NCBI RefSeq assembly: GCF_008831285.2
Contig: NC_045147.1
Span: forward strand, 18,206,854 to 18,270,853
DNA: 64,000 bases
Source: Nymphaea colorata
Lineage: Eukaryota > Streptophyta > Magnoliopsida > Nymphaeales > Nymphaeaceae
Reading direction: 5' to 3'
Made by a program: the position numbers and the translations under genes. The notes below the pieces were generated by a model. It ran no database searches. It was not told the DNA's origin and saw only the letters and a list, made by a program, of their open reading frames with translations. Below, piece by piece: positions 11,786 through 24,847 of this stretch. The first letter of the stretch is position 1, and each line of letters starts with the position of its first letter.

Positions 11786-13726
11786 TCTCATTCTGGTGAA
11801 AAATTGCCTGTTGTTACAGTTTCATTCTTTAATATATATAAAAGAATGATTTGTTTGCATTCCATGTGAAGTATAAGAGAGAGAGAGAGAGAATGTATTG
11901 TGCCGTGCGTGCCTTTGTTTCTGCAACAAAAGTAGCTGCCACGAGTTTGGACGTTCCAACAACAGGCCATGAAACGCCACATTCACCAAAAGTCCGTTTT
12001 AGAATTTGCAGTGTAGGACTGCATTGTCATCCTCCCATGCCTACCGGCAATATTTTCCTACTGGCTTTGACCTTGTGTTACGGTAAAAGGTACGCCAATT
12101 TTCTTCAACTTAAGGCCGTTCACTGGAAGCAGGTTTCATGTCCAACCCTTTGGCATCATTGACTTTCAGAAATTTAGAAACCCAGACCCCTACGGATCGT
12201 GGATCCATGTCCTTGTGTCATTTTTTACCGTGCCAAACAGAACCCTGGAAGAAGAATAGCAGCTCAAGTCTCATGCGCAGGAAGGAAAATGCACTAGGTT
12301 TTAAGCTAGAACTCCACAGACTCGCAGTGACCGGACGCCATCAAGAGCACATTGAAGGAATAACATGCAAAACATAGCACGAAGCTGTGAAAAATATACA
12401 AATTTGCTTGATTGTTTTCTGCAAAGGAGCCTCTAATGTTCAAAGTACACAGAATTTTCTCACCTCACGAGCAGCCATAGATGTCTGCCATGACCCATAT
12501 TTTCAACATGGAGTGAATTTCATGAATGGTATGGCACACCCTTCTGATTCTTTCTCTAAGAATGAGAGTTAACGATTTATACATTAACCACCATAGAGTT
12601 AATGATCCAGGAGTTGCACCCTGGGTCCAACCCTAACTCTGCCATTCTACAGTATGATCTTTCCTTGTTATGTTGCTCAAGAAAAGCATGAGTCAGGGCT
12701 CATCCTGGCCTTTCCTTTCAAGGAACATGCTGATTAAGCTGTCCGAGCTTTGAAAGGTACATAGCTCAGCTCCTCTGCTCATGCATAACAGCTTTGACCC
12801 AAGAAACAGCATTACTCTTGCAACAAGGGAGATGCACCCAAACTCTATAGGAAAGCATTCTGACTGTACAACAGTATCAGAGAAGTTCAGCGTGGCTACA
12901 GTGGTACCTTTCATTAGTGGCATTACTTCCCTGTATATGCTTACATGTTGGAAACTTTCCATGTTGAGGGCACGTGGACCCAAAAGTCTTCGCAAGTTGG
13001 ATGAAGCAACCATCCATTGCTCCAAGCATGTCTCCATTATCAACATGCAGATTCATTTCAAGGTAATGTAAAATAGTCCTCATGGTCATACAATGAGAAG
13101 CGCAACGGAGAAGGTGAATCTCTTAAGGTAGCTGTTTGTCGCTCTTTCTTACATATTTTTTCAATTTCTATATACAAGATCTGAAATAAAACTATTATAC
13201 GGTTCAAATATTTGTCCAAGGGTCCAGAGCACGGAAGTCAAAATATGCATTCGAGAAGCATTGAGCACTGAGCACAAAGACACCAATAGGTCCAATACCA
13301 TAAATTCCAACTCAAGAACTTTAAATTGGAAAATACAGAGAAATAAGATATCCTTGCTAAATTGATACTAGACACACGATCAAGCCTGACACTAATACAA
13401 CTAGAGATAACACAGCCGCTCCAATGCAAAGCTACCATAAGTCATGAAAACCTCCCCAATGCTGGTTCATCACCCATCAAAGGTATCATGTCAGTCAATT
13501 TGGCCAACAAAAGTATGTCGACAGATTTTCTTCTGAAGTTGAAAAGCTTACACATGTTACAAGCACACTCACTATTGTTCAAGAACTGCTATTCCATTCC
13601 ACCAGTAAGGCAAAACAGAAATTGCCTGCCCTCTTGCATCTTACAAAGCCACATCTGCTAAGATGCTAAAAACAAGAATAACCATTTCGACAAATGCCTA
13701 TCTCTTCCAGTCTAACCCATATCATA
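11786..13726. other. Intergenic region between convergent genes
   Basis: This region lies between the 3' end of the polygalacturonase gene and the 3' end of the small membrane-protein gene, which converge. It should hold both 3' untranslated regions. A short GA repeat sits at about 11876-11892. Overlapping minus-strand frames at 12693-13089 show no recognisable family and were rejected as genes. Confidence 0.55.
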
Positions 13727-15746
13727 TTACTTATTCTTAGGCTTGTCGTATGCAGCAATATTCTGAGGTTCACATTCAGGACTAAAGAGACGCACAAGCA
13801 ATGCCGTTGTTGAGCTGACACATACTGCTCCACAACCTGCCCACCGAAGTTGCCGTGGCACAGTTAATCTTGGACCTATGACGAGAATACAGATAGTGGA
13901 AATCAGAAACATAAGTCATTCTTTTTCCATTTGGAAAAAAAAAAGAATAGAGACTACATGCAAACTGATTCAGTAGCAAACAGCTTTTCGTGGTCCGACT
14001 TGCAATCATGAATAGGATGCTGTTTTCTCGGTAGAAATCAACTTTGAAGTAGTCCCCAACATAGGGCCACCCAGATATCGCTGTTCTCAAAAACCCACCA
14101 GGAGAACCATGCACATGCTGGTTTTTACTCCCAATAATGGAACAGAAATTACTCCGCACATCAGACGGAGAAATCATTTGACTAGGCCAACCAAAGCATA
14201 AGTTAGGTCACATCAGCGACATACAACTGGAGCAAGTCTAATGGACTCTGGGTTGTTAAAAAATAGAATCATACATTTGACAATGTGAAACAGATTATTC
14301 AAACCCCAAAAGAATAAGATAGGTTAGTGAAACAAGAATGTAACTAAATATTTTTAATAATGAAGATTATTAACAGCCCCAACTCTAAGATAGACAAAGA
14401 TTTTTCAATCATACCAGTTAACATAATATAGACAGCAGCAGTTCCCCAATATTTGGCATGCAAAAGTGTATGGACAGGAATACGAAGGTGAGAGAAGAAG
14501 GAAAAAAGAGATTGTTCAGCTTAAGGCAGAAAAATAAACAATCCTCATACTCAACAATCAGCCAAAATGTCTTCTGCAGTTTAAACGCTCAGACATGTCT
14601 AAACAATTAATTACTTTCAGAAAATTAAATACAGTCATCCATCGGAATGACAATCTACTTTCTTACATGTTTAACAGCCTTTCTTGTTTCTTTACATTTT
14701 CCTCCTCCGCCCTCCTATTCTCTTGTCCATAAAACAACTGATTTCCTTAACATGATTCTTCATCATTTATCAGAAGCAATAAAACAATCGCCCACTTGTT
14801 TATCCAGTCATTCCGAAATTGAGCTGATACTATTTGAACCCAAACGACAACAATAAACATAAAATAGATATTAGAAACCTATGAAGAATTAGCGTATGCC
14901 ATATTCATTTTTAAGAGAAACATGATCCATAAGAATGCACCACAGTGGAGACTTTTTTCGCCCTCACAATTTTCACGAATCATAATCACTTACTCGAATA
15001 AGCAGGATCTACGGTACAGATGACCATGCCAGGAAAGCCCTTATCCACAAACTACGCTTATTTATTTATTTAATCACGAACATTCTATAAGAATCTAATT
15101 TTACGCACAAATTACCAAGACTAGCAGCTAGAGCGACCGTATGCCCATAACAGTAATCTACCAGTTAGTCTTCCACCATGAACGAAGCTCTAACAGGTTG
15201 CCTTACTAGAATCTCAGAACAATTTTTCCTTATAGAGAAAATAAATAAATCAGAGAGGCAAAGAAAAACAAAACTCTGACACGATTAGAGACAGAACTGT
15301 AGCTTCCATTTTCATAAATCAGGTGACGACGTGCAACTACGATACCAAACATTCCACACTTGAATGTACAGCTGACAGACGTTTTCATGACGAACTAAAG
15401 GAAAACGCCTAAAAGGAACCCATCTCATTATTTTTTTCAGAGCCTGTATATGTAACCAAAAGTATATGAAAGGCAAAAAGCATCGGTAGCCATCGTTTTA
15501 TAACCTGTAACTCTGTTTCTGTGGACCAACAAGGAAAAACGGCAAATTAGGAGCACAGCAGAGCAAGCGAGGGTGGGGGGGAGAGAGAGAGAACTGACCG
15601 TAGTGGGTCTTGCAGAAGGTCCAGAACAAGAGCGCGCCGCCGACGGTGAAGATTCCAGCGGTATGGCGCATGAGTCTGGAGCAAGGCTTGGAATCGGACC
15701 TCATCAGCTCACCGTCTGAGAACCCGAAGAAACGCCTCAGAGCCAT
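13727..15746 (-). CDS. Small two-helix membrane protein of unknown function (98 aa)
   Basis: Two coding exons are read on the minus strand, 15746-15599 and 13875-13727, separated by a 1723-bp GT-AG intron that splits a Gly codon (G|GT). They give 98 aa beginning MALRRFFGFSDGEL. There are two hydrophobic segments, at about residues 28-44 (HTAGIFTVGGALLFWTF) and about 63-82 (WAGCGAVCVSSTTALLVRLF), joined by a short basic loop containing HYGPR and TVPRQLRW. The tail is polar and ends DKPKNK. No cleavable signal peptide is evident. The size, the basic N terminus and the paired Gly-rich helices resemble small organelle inner-membrane subunits, but I could not place it in a family, so no function is assigned. 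The frame stays open across the splice and both splice sites are good, which supports a real gene. The second exon also opens upstream into intron sequence, but that reading ignores the acceptor. Confidence 0.75.
13876..15598 (-). other. 1.7-kb intron of the small membrane-protein gene
   Basis: This is AT-rich intron sequence with no recognisable gene or intact mobile element. The minus-strand donor reads G|GTCAGT at 15599/15598, beside a GA/C-rich tract (15570-15592). The acceptor reads CATAG|GT at 13876/13875. Confidence 0.65.
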
Positions 15747-18146
15747 GGGATCACTCTCTTGCTCTCTCTCGACGATGCGAGTGCAAGAGCGTCAAAGGAA
15801 CAGCCCCCTTCTTCTAGACCCCGCGAAGCCTTCGGAAGCAACCAAATGTAGCTTCCAAGTTCTAAATATTCGCTTCCACTCTCCCTTCTCCTTCCAAAAG
15901 AGGAGGGGCCTGCCTACAATGGGGGGACGGTGGACTGTCCGTCGAGAATAATGGGAGTAAATAACAAAAACCACAGTACATAATTTAACTTCTCTGGGTG
16001 TTGTGCTTCATCAGAAAAAGGCACTTAATGGCCGGTGGGATGGTAAAAAATAAAACCAAATAAACTGGAAAACATTTCCTCTTTATAGAAATTAATATAG
16101 AAAGTGTAATAATACGAAACATGCTTAAGCTTACTCTTCTTCTTTTTCAATGCTTCTTTTATAAGTATTACAACGCCAATTTCTTAACCGTTAGAGCAGT
16201 TTTTTTGTAAAATTTTCCAATAGGAACGGATGCTTGAGCTCCCATTACCTAGAAACTGGCATTTGCCTTGAAACCTATGAGGAAAGCAGTATGGCAACAC
16301 GACGAATTTCAATTATCCAAAATGACTTGCAAATCCAAGAATTGAAGCCTAAATGACTGAATTACAGGCAGCGGTGGTACAACGTTTGCAACTCAACATT
16401 ACAGTTCTGAAATCTTGCCGAGCCTTGTAATCATACGCTTGGAAATTTCGTCGGTGAACTGTTACTTTTGTCGAAGAAGGAAGCTGGGAAGAGAGAAACC
16501 AACTGGGCAGTTCGCTCTTCCAGACTTTGTTGCTTTTGCTTGCTGCATTCAGGAAGCAGACTCCTCACAGGAATAATGAAAGGAACCACAGATATTTCAG
16601 CCTCAAGTTCTAATGAAAGTGAGATGTGGACAATTTACATCCAATTTTATCCAAATAGAGACTTGCATTAGACCGTGGTTTAGATGATATAAATGATTAA
16701 ATCAAATATGAATATGTAACTTTTTTTTTGCTTTTATGTGCAAAGACAGATTCTAACAATGGCTTGAGTCAGATCCAGAAGAGCAAAACTTTGAATCAAA
16801 TCCAAGTTTGACAAGGTATCTTTAAGAATGAGATTTCTCAATCCATTTAAGATAGTGCCACGTTTCTTTTGGTAAAATTTAATTGAAAATGAGCATTTTA
16901 GACGACAACCGATCTTGCAACCAACATTGAAAATATAAACAACCTTGAAGTAAGGCATGATTATACATTTGGTATGAGGGAAATGTGAAAGGCTTTGAGT
17001 TGAAGACCCCAGATCAATTCTCAACTTTGTCTTTTTATTGCATAAGCTTTCAGATGATGTCCTCGCAAGGCTTGGACACAAATTCATTCTCTCAAGCTCT
17101 ATCACGCAACAGTCACATAACTCTAGAGAAATGCAGCAAGACATAATATTTCAAGCCCAGGTCAAATGCTTTCAAGGAACCTGATATGTTTTGCATGCCA
17201 ATGCCTAACCCTAATTAAAATGAACACTGCCCACAAAGAGAAGTATCAATGTCGACCCGAGCGACATGGATACCCATGCGGGTGAGACTATGGACACAGC
17301 TTGGGTGCGGGTGCGATTGTGGACACGGGCTTGGGTGCAGTTCTGACCGTGTTGAGTGCGGTGAATGCCTCCAGAGATAAACTTGTCCAATTTTGGTCCG
17401 AAATAATCCATGTTCGTTTTTCTTTTAAGTTTACACGGGACATTCTTCCACTTTCATAGGCTGTTCTGCACAACAGAAACCTTCGGCATCCTACCCATAA
17501 ACTTTTATTTTTAGACATCCGTAAAACTTCCCCAGTTAGTGGCGGCATTCTCCAGCGAGGCAACCACTTTTTACAGTGAAGGCACTCTTGTCCTGTCACG
17601 TTTTTCAGTTTTTTTTTTTTCTTTCTTTGATTGCCTATGCTGCAAGAAGAACCAATTTGCTGTTTTTTCTTTAATTTTTGTGGCTCCCTTTTCCTTTGTA
17701 TCTACGCCTCTTTCTCTTTCCCTGCAGATCCTCACATCTTTCTCACGTGTTTGAATAGGACTATAAAAGCGCATCGGTTCTTCATTATATATACAACTGT
17801 GGACCGTGGATAAGTTTGTATAGAATCTTTGGTGTGTGTACGTACGGCAGTATCACCGTACCCAAAGTACTTGCCCATACCATCACCCATACCTATACCC
17901 GTGTCACAAAATTTTTAGCTTATCAACAGATCTCTCCAATCATGCAAAGTGACTTTAAATTACAGGCCGTGTAAGTCATGACGATTACAAGATTAACCAG
18001 TAGCACTAATCAATTGCACTGACCTTCATAAAACATGGAAGACCACTGGTTTTTACCGTAACTGTGAAAGGGAGAATTTAATGGAATTATGTACACAGTC
18101 TTTAGTCCATATGTGGCAGCAAAAAAATGTAGTTCATGCCAGTCAG
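15747..18146. other. Intergenic region with tandem GGGTGCG-type words
   Basis: The left end should contain the promoter of the small membrane-protein gene (minus strand), and the right end the 3' region of the TVP38-like gene. No gene was recognised. Words of the GGGTGCG/CACCC type cluster at about 17250-17350 and, in a related form (CCCATACC, TACCCGTG), at 17850-17910, which may bound a non-autonomous insertion. A pyrimidine-rich stretch lies at 17600-17730. Confidence 0.5.
17211..17915. mobile_element. Candidate non-autonomous transposon with word-repeat ends
   Basis: The left part (about 17250-17350) repeats GGGTGCGG, CCCATGCGGGTG and GGACACGGGCTTGGGTGC. The right part (about 17850-17910) carries CACCGTACCCA, CCCATACC and TATACCCGTGTCAC, on average complementary to the left words. 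The middle is AT-rich. Terminal regions made of short degenerate copies of one word are typical of some plant DNA transposons without coding capacity. Boundaries and target-site duplication are not resolved. Confidence 0.35.
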
Positions 18147-21100
18147 CTACTCAATATCCTTAATAGCTTCCTGCAATAACAACATGAAGTACTTAAAAGC
18201 TTAAAATCACAATCTGCACCGTTGCCTCAAATAAAACAGTAATGCACATCCTAATAATCAAATACCATCCCATCATGTCAACATCACAGATACATAAAAA
18301 TAAAACCATCATGATTTATTCGGAGCAACTGACAAACTGTCACTGTCACTGCACTTAAGCTTTTGCTTGTGCAATTCAGGTGTTTTTTCTCCATAAAGAA
18401 ACATGATCGAAAGGTCAATTCCTACCTCCACTAAAGCACCTAATAGGTTAATCAGGACTGTTCATTCTGAATAGATGGCAGCAGAGCTAATTCTATATCC
18501 GGATCTTTATGATTTCCTAATAATTTTTCACCTGTTTTTGTCATAATGTCCAGCATCAGACAAATTGATCAATGGAAGAGAATTTTTTGAAAACAATACA
18601 TACCCTGTTCTACATTTGTATCATTTGAAACAAAACTCTAAGCTAAAAGCTGCAAATATACTCAAAGACAAGCATTATTCATTTTGGGTAACAAACACGA
18701 GCATATTTTGGAACAGCTCTACCTTGGCAAGACGTGTGACGTATGTTGCAGCCAGAGCCGTTGCAAGAAGGCCAAGACCGAGGGTCAACAATTGCCCATT
18801 TCCTCCTGGTAAACCAAGATCTGATTCTTCTTGCTGAAAGACCATAACAAAGGAATTCTAGTTACTCAACAGACAATTTTCAAATATCCAGATACATGAA
18901 GCAACCAAAAAAATGGACAGCAAGATTTAAGAAAAAAAAATTACTACAAATGGAACAAGTGGAAATTATATTTTTCAAATGAATATAAACTCCACAAAGA
19001 AAATAAACTATTGTTACGGATCAACCACTAGAATACTTGGTTCTCGATAAAGATAATAATGAATCACATACAGATGTATACATAGTGATTGGTTCCTACC
19101 AATGATAGGTGGACATGGACCATTTTACTTTTCCTATTATCTCAGTTTCTTGGGTTCCATTTAGAATTCGTCCACATGGACGTGATATAACTCATTCGTT
19201 TAGCAGGCAGCCACCGCCAAGTCCTCCATTTACAAAATATAGGCAACTCAAGTAATTAAAAAAAAAAAAAACAAAGAAGACCATATAGACTGCAGGATGA
19301 TCCACACTGCAGTAGATAACACATTAGAAATTTACAATTGGTCGATAGGGACACAACAAGGCCACCTACCAAAGATTAGGAAAGGCATGTCACTGGAAGC
19401 AAAACATACCAAAAGTATTTACATATAAACAGCAGAATTATGCTAAACTATGCAGATTTCAGGAGGGGTTCTAATTTAATTTCCATATTAAAATCTGAAA
19501 GGAGGAAAATGGAAGAGACACTCTATACCAGGACAAGAGTCGACGTACTATGAAAATTATTCTCTTTTGTCAATGAGACATGAACAAGAACCCAATAAGT
19601 ATGAAGAGGTCTTAATGTATAGGGGACAAACAACAAGCACACCCACTCAGACCAGGTTACTGTAGGTTTCAAGGAGATGAAAATTATTGTCGGAACATAT
19701 ACTCAGTCTGGAGACTTCATAACATGTGAAGTAAACAGTTTGATTACCAACAAACGGATAAATCAAAGGCTGCTTACAATGATTGCTCGACCAAATGCCC
19801 CAGCACTGACATAAGCCCATGTCCCAGGCAGCATCCCTAGCCAACTGCAGTATAGATAACATTTTTTAAGTCATAAAAAAAAAGTGGTAGATCAAGTTCC
19901 TCTGCCAATGTAAAAGAAGCAGTTCCAAAAAGCCTTTTGCAGACAACAAAATAGAAAAATACAGGCTTGAAGATAAATTCATGGTTTTCTCCCACTCACT
20001 GTAGGACAGCTTAAAAAACGAGGTTGGATAAGAGCATAAGACAGAAATTCATATGGCAGAAATTTCTTTCTTACTGTCTGAGGTCCAAAAGTAGGAGATA
20101 TATCAGAAACATAATAGCCTGGTTAAAAACAATAACAAATTCCAGCTCAACTGGTTCAGAATCTGAAAGAAAATAAAAGCCTGGATAAAATGGATAAAAA
20201 AGCTTAGATAAAAACAGTCAACTGTAATATGTTTTACAGCTTCAAATGCATGTCCACACCGAACTAGTCATGGCCAAGTACCATAAGCCAATCTATAAAA
20301 CATTTGAAGTTAATAAAGAACTGGCAGAATCATCAAGGGTTAAGAGTAACACCTTCCCAGCACATATGGGACAAACTTCACTGAAGTAAGACCATAGAGA
20401 TAGTTCCCAAGAGAAAATGGTAGCAACGGACTCAGACGCAACAGAGTGACCACTCTGAAACCATTCTCTCCAATTGCTTTATCTATTGCTAAAAATTTCT
20501 TGTTGCCTTCCACCAATTTTAAGATACGTTCACGAGCAAAATATCTGGCAATTAGAAATGCAACGGCTGCTGCCACCTGCCAAAGCCACAAATATATAAA
20601 AAACCACAAAAAATGAAAATTGTTTAAGCAAGAAGGAGAATACAATTTCGTGAACTAATACCGTTCCACTGATGGAGACTATGATGGTCCCTGTAACACC
20701 ACCAAAGAGAAGTCCCGCAGACATCGTCAATGGAATAGCTGGAATTGCAAGGATCTAGTAGAATATAGGCAATTCAAAAATCAAACAGACCGGAAGATGA
20801 GAAAACCCAAAATTGGCATTTATGTTTGAACTCCTCAAATAATCAAAGTTTTACATTACTGCAAAGGGAAAAAGGAAAGATGCATCAAAATACCAGTTTA
20901 CAAAACCAAAAGCCATCCAAAACACAATGTGTTATTATGGTCAATTTAGTACTGCAAAACACATTAGCCCTGGTATGGGGCGGACGAAATATTGGTAAAG
21001 TTTAAAACAAGTGGAAGCATACCTCCAATCCAGCATATACAGCAACAAATAAAGCGTATCCTGCCGGTCCATAACCTGTATATGGGAGCACGATCAATAC

Positions 21101-22321
21101 TAGGAAACTAAAAGCAAATAATCAAACTTCTCATCAATATGCAAACCATAGGGCGATTAAAAGTTGGCAGGGAGATGATTTCTAGCATCAGTAATGCAAA
21201 GACTAGATGCCCAGAAAGTCCCAGTACTTGTTAGAGATTGTAAAAAAAAGAAAATGGAAGTTAACGAAATAATTTCATGACAATTTTCACGAAGATGTCT
21301 AATCAGTCAACAACGTATGGGATTACGGGTCGCAGATAACCATTCATGCCTAATATTTATCGATCCTTTTTTGCGCTTCTGATGAATGAAAAGGTATGAA
21401 CGGCACCATCATACCAAAATTAGCCAACTATATTGCTTACTCAACACCATGCGAGTCAATGCAGGACAATAATGCGGCAACAAGAAATGCCAAAAGAGAT
21501 TTCAATCCTGATATTTTGGAATAGAGCACTGTTATGAAGAGCATTTACAACTACAAAAAATGAACTCTAAGGCTCGCTCATATGTCCATTCGGCGTTTGC
21601 TGACTTGGGTCCAACGAATACACAACAGTTAACATGGCAAGACCGTATTATACCAAGTTGGCCTAGATCCCTACTTCTGCTTGAATCAAAGCAAGAAGCA
21701 AAGAGAACCAGTAAAAACCAATGGCCGCATCACAATTTCCTTACCTTCTATCCAAAAACTACACCCACAAATCTAAACCAACAAATTGCAGAGGCAGAAT
21801 AAAAAAACTGTCGAAATTTGAAACGACAAATCATGTGAAATCTGCAAAAATCAAACGACAATCGCGAGAAAAAAAAACTGCCGACCTTCAATGAACCCAG
21901 AAAACTGCGTCAAGAACGAATTTATCTGGTCCCGATAGATGTAGCCGATGGTGCCGAACCCTCCGACGACACCCACGAGCAATAGCCCTGCCAAAACAGT
22001 CCCCTTGAGGGCAGCATCTCCCTCCAACCCACCATCCCCGGCGTCCTTAGGTCCATCGTTCTCCTCCTCGCCGGCGCCCGGCGCCTTCCCGATCCTGGGA
22101 TTGGGCGGGACGCTGGAGACCCTGTGAAGGGTTTGCTTCTTGCTTTTCTGGAGGGAGGAATGCGGACGGAAGAGGTGGAGACGCCTGGACCTGAGAGAGA
22201 GTGGGGAGTAGAAAAGATGAGACGAGGAGGGCCTGAGGGGGGTGAAGAGAGGGAAAGAGAGGTCGGGCGGCTGCGATGGAAGGGCGGCGGAGGAGGAGAC
22301 CGGTGGCCTCGATGGCCACAT
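18147..22321 (-). CDS. Plastid TVP38/TMEM64 family protein (VTT/DedA, SNARE-associated Golgi protein-like)
   Basis: Seven minus-strand exons, 22321-21886, 21075-21023, 20754-20662, 20576-20353, 19844-19778, 18833-18723 and 18170-18147, all with GT-AG introns and consistent phase, give 335 aa. Residues 1 to about 70 are rich in Ser, Pro and Arg and poor in acidic residues, like a chloroplast transit peptide. An acidic linker follows (85-101), then a hydrophobic segment at about 108-129 and the VTT/DedA core (about 147-290), including LLFGGVTGTI, the charged turn EGNKKF, the re-entrant-like LLRLSPLLPFSLGNYLYGLT, and GMLPGTWAYVSAGAFGRA. It resembles Arabidopsis At1g22850-type plastid proteins. 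Related VTT proteins (TMEM41B, VMP1) move lipids between membrane leaflets; the plastid member's substrate is unknown. The last exon encodes only EAIKDIE and a stop. The chosen start (ATG at 22321-22319) is the first Met of the VTT frame, but an upstream ATG at 22367 in better context is out of frame across a run of six A, so the true N terminus is uncertain. Confidence 0.9.
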
Positions 22322-24202
22322 TTTTTGAAGGCGGGAGCGGGAGGGATAGGGAGCCGCGGGATGCCATCGTCTGAGTCTCCGGCTCTCCCTTTTTACTGAC
22401 AGACCTTACACTTCTTTGTACAAAAATCGGTGGGTGATCTGAGAGAACAAAATTGTGTGGATCATGGGGAGCCATTGCAAGAGCCCAGTAGGCCCACGTG
22501 GCATCCAAAGGGTGGTGATTTGGAAGTTACCGGGTCGGATAAATAAGACTTGTCCCGGGCCAGCATACTTTCCAATGGATCTAAATCTGGTATCCAACCC
22601 AAGATTTGTTTAGGGAAAAGACCAAATACAGTCTGTTGAAAGATCGACATTCATGGAAATGCATTTGCAAGGTGGGAACTTATCGCTCCTAAGAAGAAAG
22701 AGCCTAGATATACGCAGTTTTTCTTTAATAAGAAGCTTATGTGATGAATGTTCCTAAAAGGGAGACGCATATACAAATAAGTGATTGAATGGGAAATTCA
22801 GATGTAGAACTGTCGACTCTAGTATTGGAGATACATAAATGGTTCGGTTTCCGATAACCAAATACTTGTAAACTAAATTCGGAATAGCCAAAAGAGGATT
22901 CCATTGCCCTAACAGTTTACATCCCTAAGCAGGAAAAATAACTTAAACACATCCACTTTAACTTATCAATTGATTTGTTCTAACTTCTTCATCAAATTTT
23001 ATATTTTTGTAGTTTTTTTTTTAAATCCTAGCTTCCTTGAAACTTTATTTTTGCAATAATAGATTATATTTTCCTTTCACCTTCTTCAGCTTCTCTTTTA
23101 TTGGTATTTTCGGTTAATTGACACCGGTTTATCCATAGAGTTCATTTATCCATTCACACCCCTATTAGTTATTTTAGCATTAATTGGAAGGCCCATGACT
23201 CAAGTGTGTTCCAATTTATACAAGATTTTTCAGGGTATCAGTTAAAAGTATAGGGGACATGACAATTTCGATATGCTGAAAGAATCCGTAGACTTTAAAA
23301 AGGAAAGCCTGAACTCTTACTTACATCATTATTGTAGAGTTCATAATGTGATGACAATGTGGACGTGTGGCACCACTGACAACTTGTCAAAAGAAAAGAT
23401 TCAAATCTACAAGCCCTCAGTAAACCGGCCCCCAGCGCAGCGCCGTAGGGATCCGTCTTCTTCAGCCGGCCGCATTTAAGGCGGCACCGACAATCCAAAA
23501 TGGTAAAATCTATTTTACTCGTCATTTTTTGTAACGCATATAAAAAGCATGCAGATCATATGTACAATGTTGAACGACCAAAAAGCCAATCTTTTGCGAG
23601 AAAGTAAAATTCTATCTTGTATTGTCAACATAATTGACAAAGTGGGATGATATTCACTGGGTCGTAGGAGACCAACGTTAACAAGCTCGTTGCTACCCAA
23701 CCCAAACCATAAGGTCTTCGCGAAAGCAATGGCTTTGAAACCCCAATGTGGCGGTGGAAGAGAAAAAGTAGCGCTCACGCGCTTCCCATTTTGATCCAAT
23801 CTTTCAATCCAGCAATTTTTTGTGTTTAAAGAAGACAGGCAAGGTCCTGTTCAGCCAGGAGAAAGAGGCAACGCACTTAGAACACTTCTCGGCAGATACG
23901 GTGTTCAACAACGTGGATGACTAATGGAACGGGAAGCACATGAATCACAGGGAAGGCAAGGGATCGCTGTCTCATAGTTCATGGCAGATACATTTCAGCA
24001 GCTAAGGAGATTCAGCAACCACGAATGGTTGGACCTCCATGGAATATTTGACACTATCCCAAGGAATATTCTAGCAGCTATACTCTGACCTCCAACATAC
24101 TTCAGAGCCACTCGTTTTGGAGTGGGAAGCACCGTGCAATTTGTCAAGCACATATACCTAAATTTCTATACATGGGCCTTGTTTTTTTTTTTGGAGGGGG
24201 TT

Positions 24203-24234
<32 letters not shown>

Positions 24235-24847
24235 GGGAGGGGCAATCTAAACACAACAGTCTTCAATGCCATCAAGATAGCTGCCCTTCAGAAAATCAAA
24301 CTAAGAAATGGTCATAGACTAACACACCATGCAACAAACATATGATCCAAACAATACTGAAGTCTCTTTGAACCTCATGCCGATCAAAGCATTGGAATTG
24401 AACCTTACTTGGAGACCATAGAATCTCACCTGTTGAACCCATTCTAAGGAGATCTTCTTGAAACATTCAACCACCAAGACATTTGAAAGACTTTGTCACT
24501 TATATTGTTGTTACACATCCTTTATAAAATTTTTTAAGTTATCATCACCACCCCAAACACCATGTGGCCTTCCTCAGTATTGTGCTCTATCACTTAGTGT
24601 GTGAAAGAGAATATATATATATATATATAAAGAGATCCAACTAATCCGTGCGCCACCTAAATGAGACCAAGTAATTCCTACTAGTAAACCTGATGCTGCA
24701 AAGACTAGGCTCGATTGTTCACACCGCACAATGTCCCTCGAATTGAAATGCACATGACCACACATTCGCATTGCTTCTCCAGTGACATCTGATAAAATTG
24801 AAACGGTAGCTACACATTTGCACACACGCAAACGGCCCATCCAATCC
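22322..24847. other. Intergenic region upstream of the TVP38-like gene
   Basis: The first few hundred bases should contain the TVP38-like promoter and 5' leader (minus strand). A compound TG/TA microsatellite lies at about 24203-24234 and a TA run at about 24611-24629. A GC-richer island at 23420-23500 stands out from the AT-rich surroundings but contains no recognisable gene. Confidence 0.5.
24203..24234. repeat. Compound TG/TA microsatellite
   Basis: About eleven TG/GT units run directly into about five TA units. It is a typical dinucleotide microsatellite in intergenic DNA. Confidence 0.85.

Noticed and set aside
12693-13089. Minus-strand frames with a GAMDG text that recalls PIF/Harbinger transposases
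   Set aside because: The residues that should follow GAIDG in that family are missing in all frames, so the likeness is probably chance.
15610-15951. 113-aa plus-strand frame
   Set aside because: It is the antisense shadow of the first exon and promoter of the small membrane-protein gene.
22047-22508. 153-aa minus-strand frame over the TVP38-like first exon
   Set aside because: It is out of frame with the VTT protein and ends without domain content; it is treated as an upstream frame or as the result of an A-run length error.
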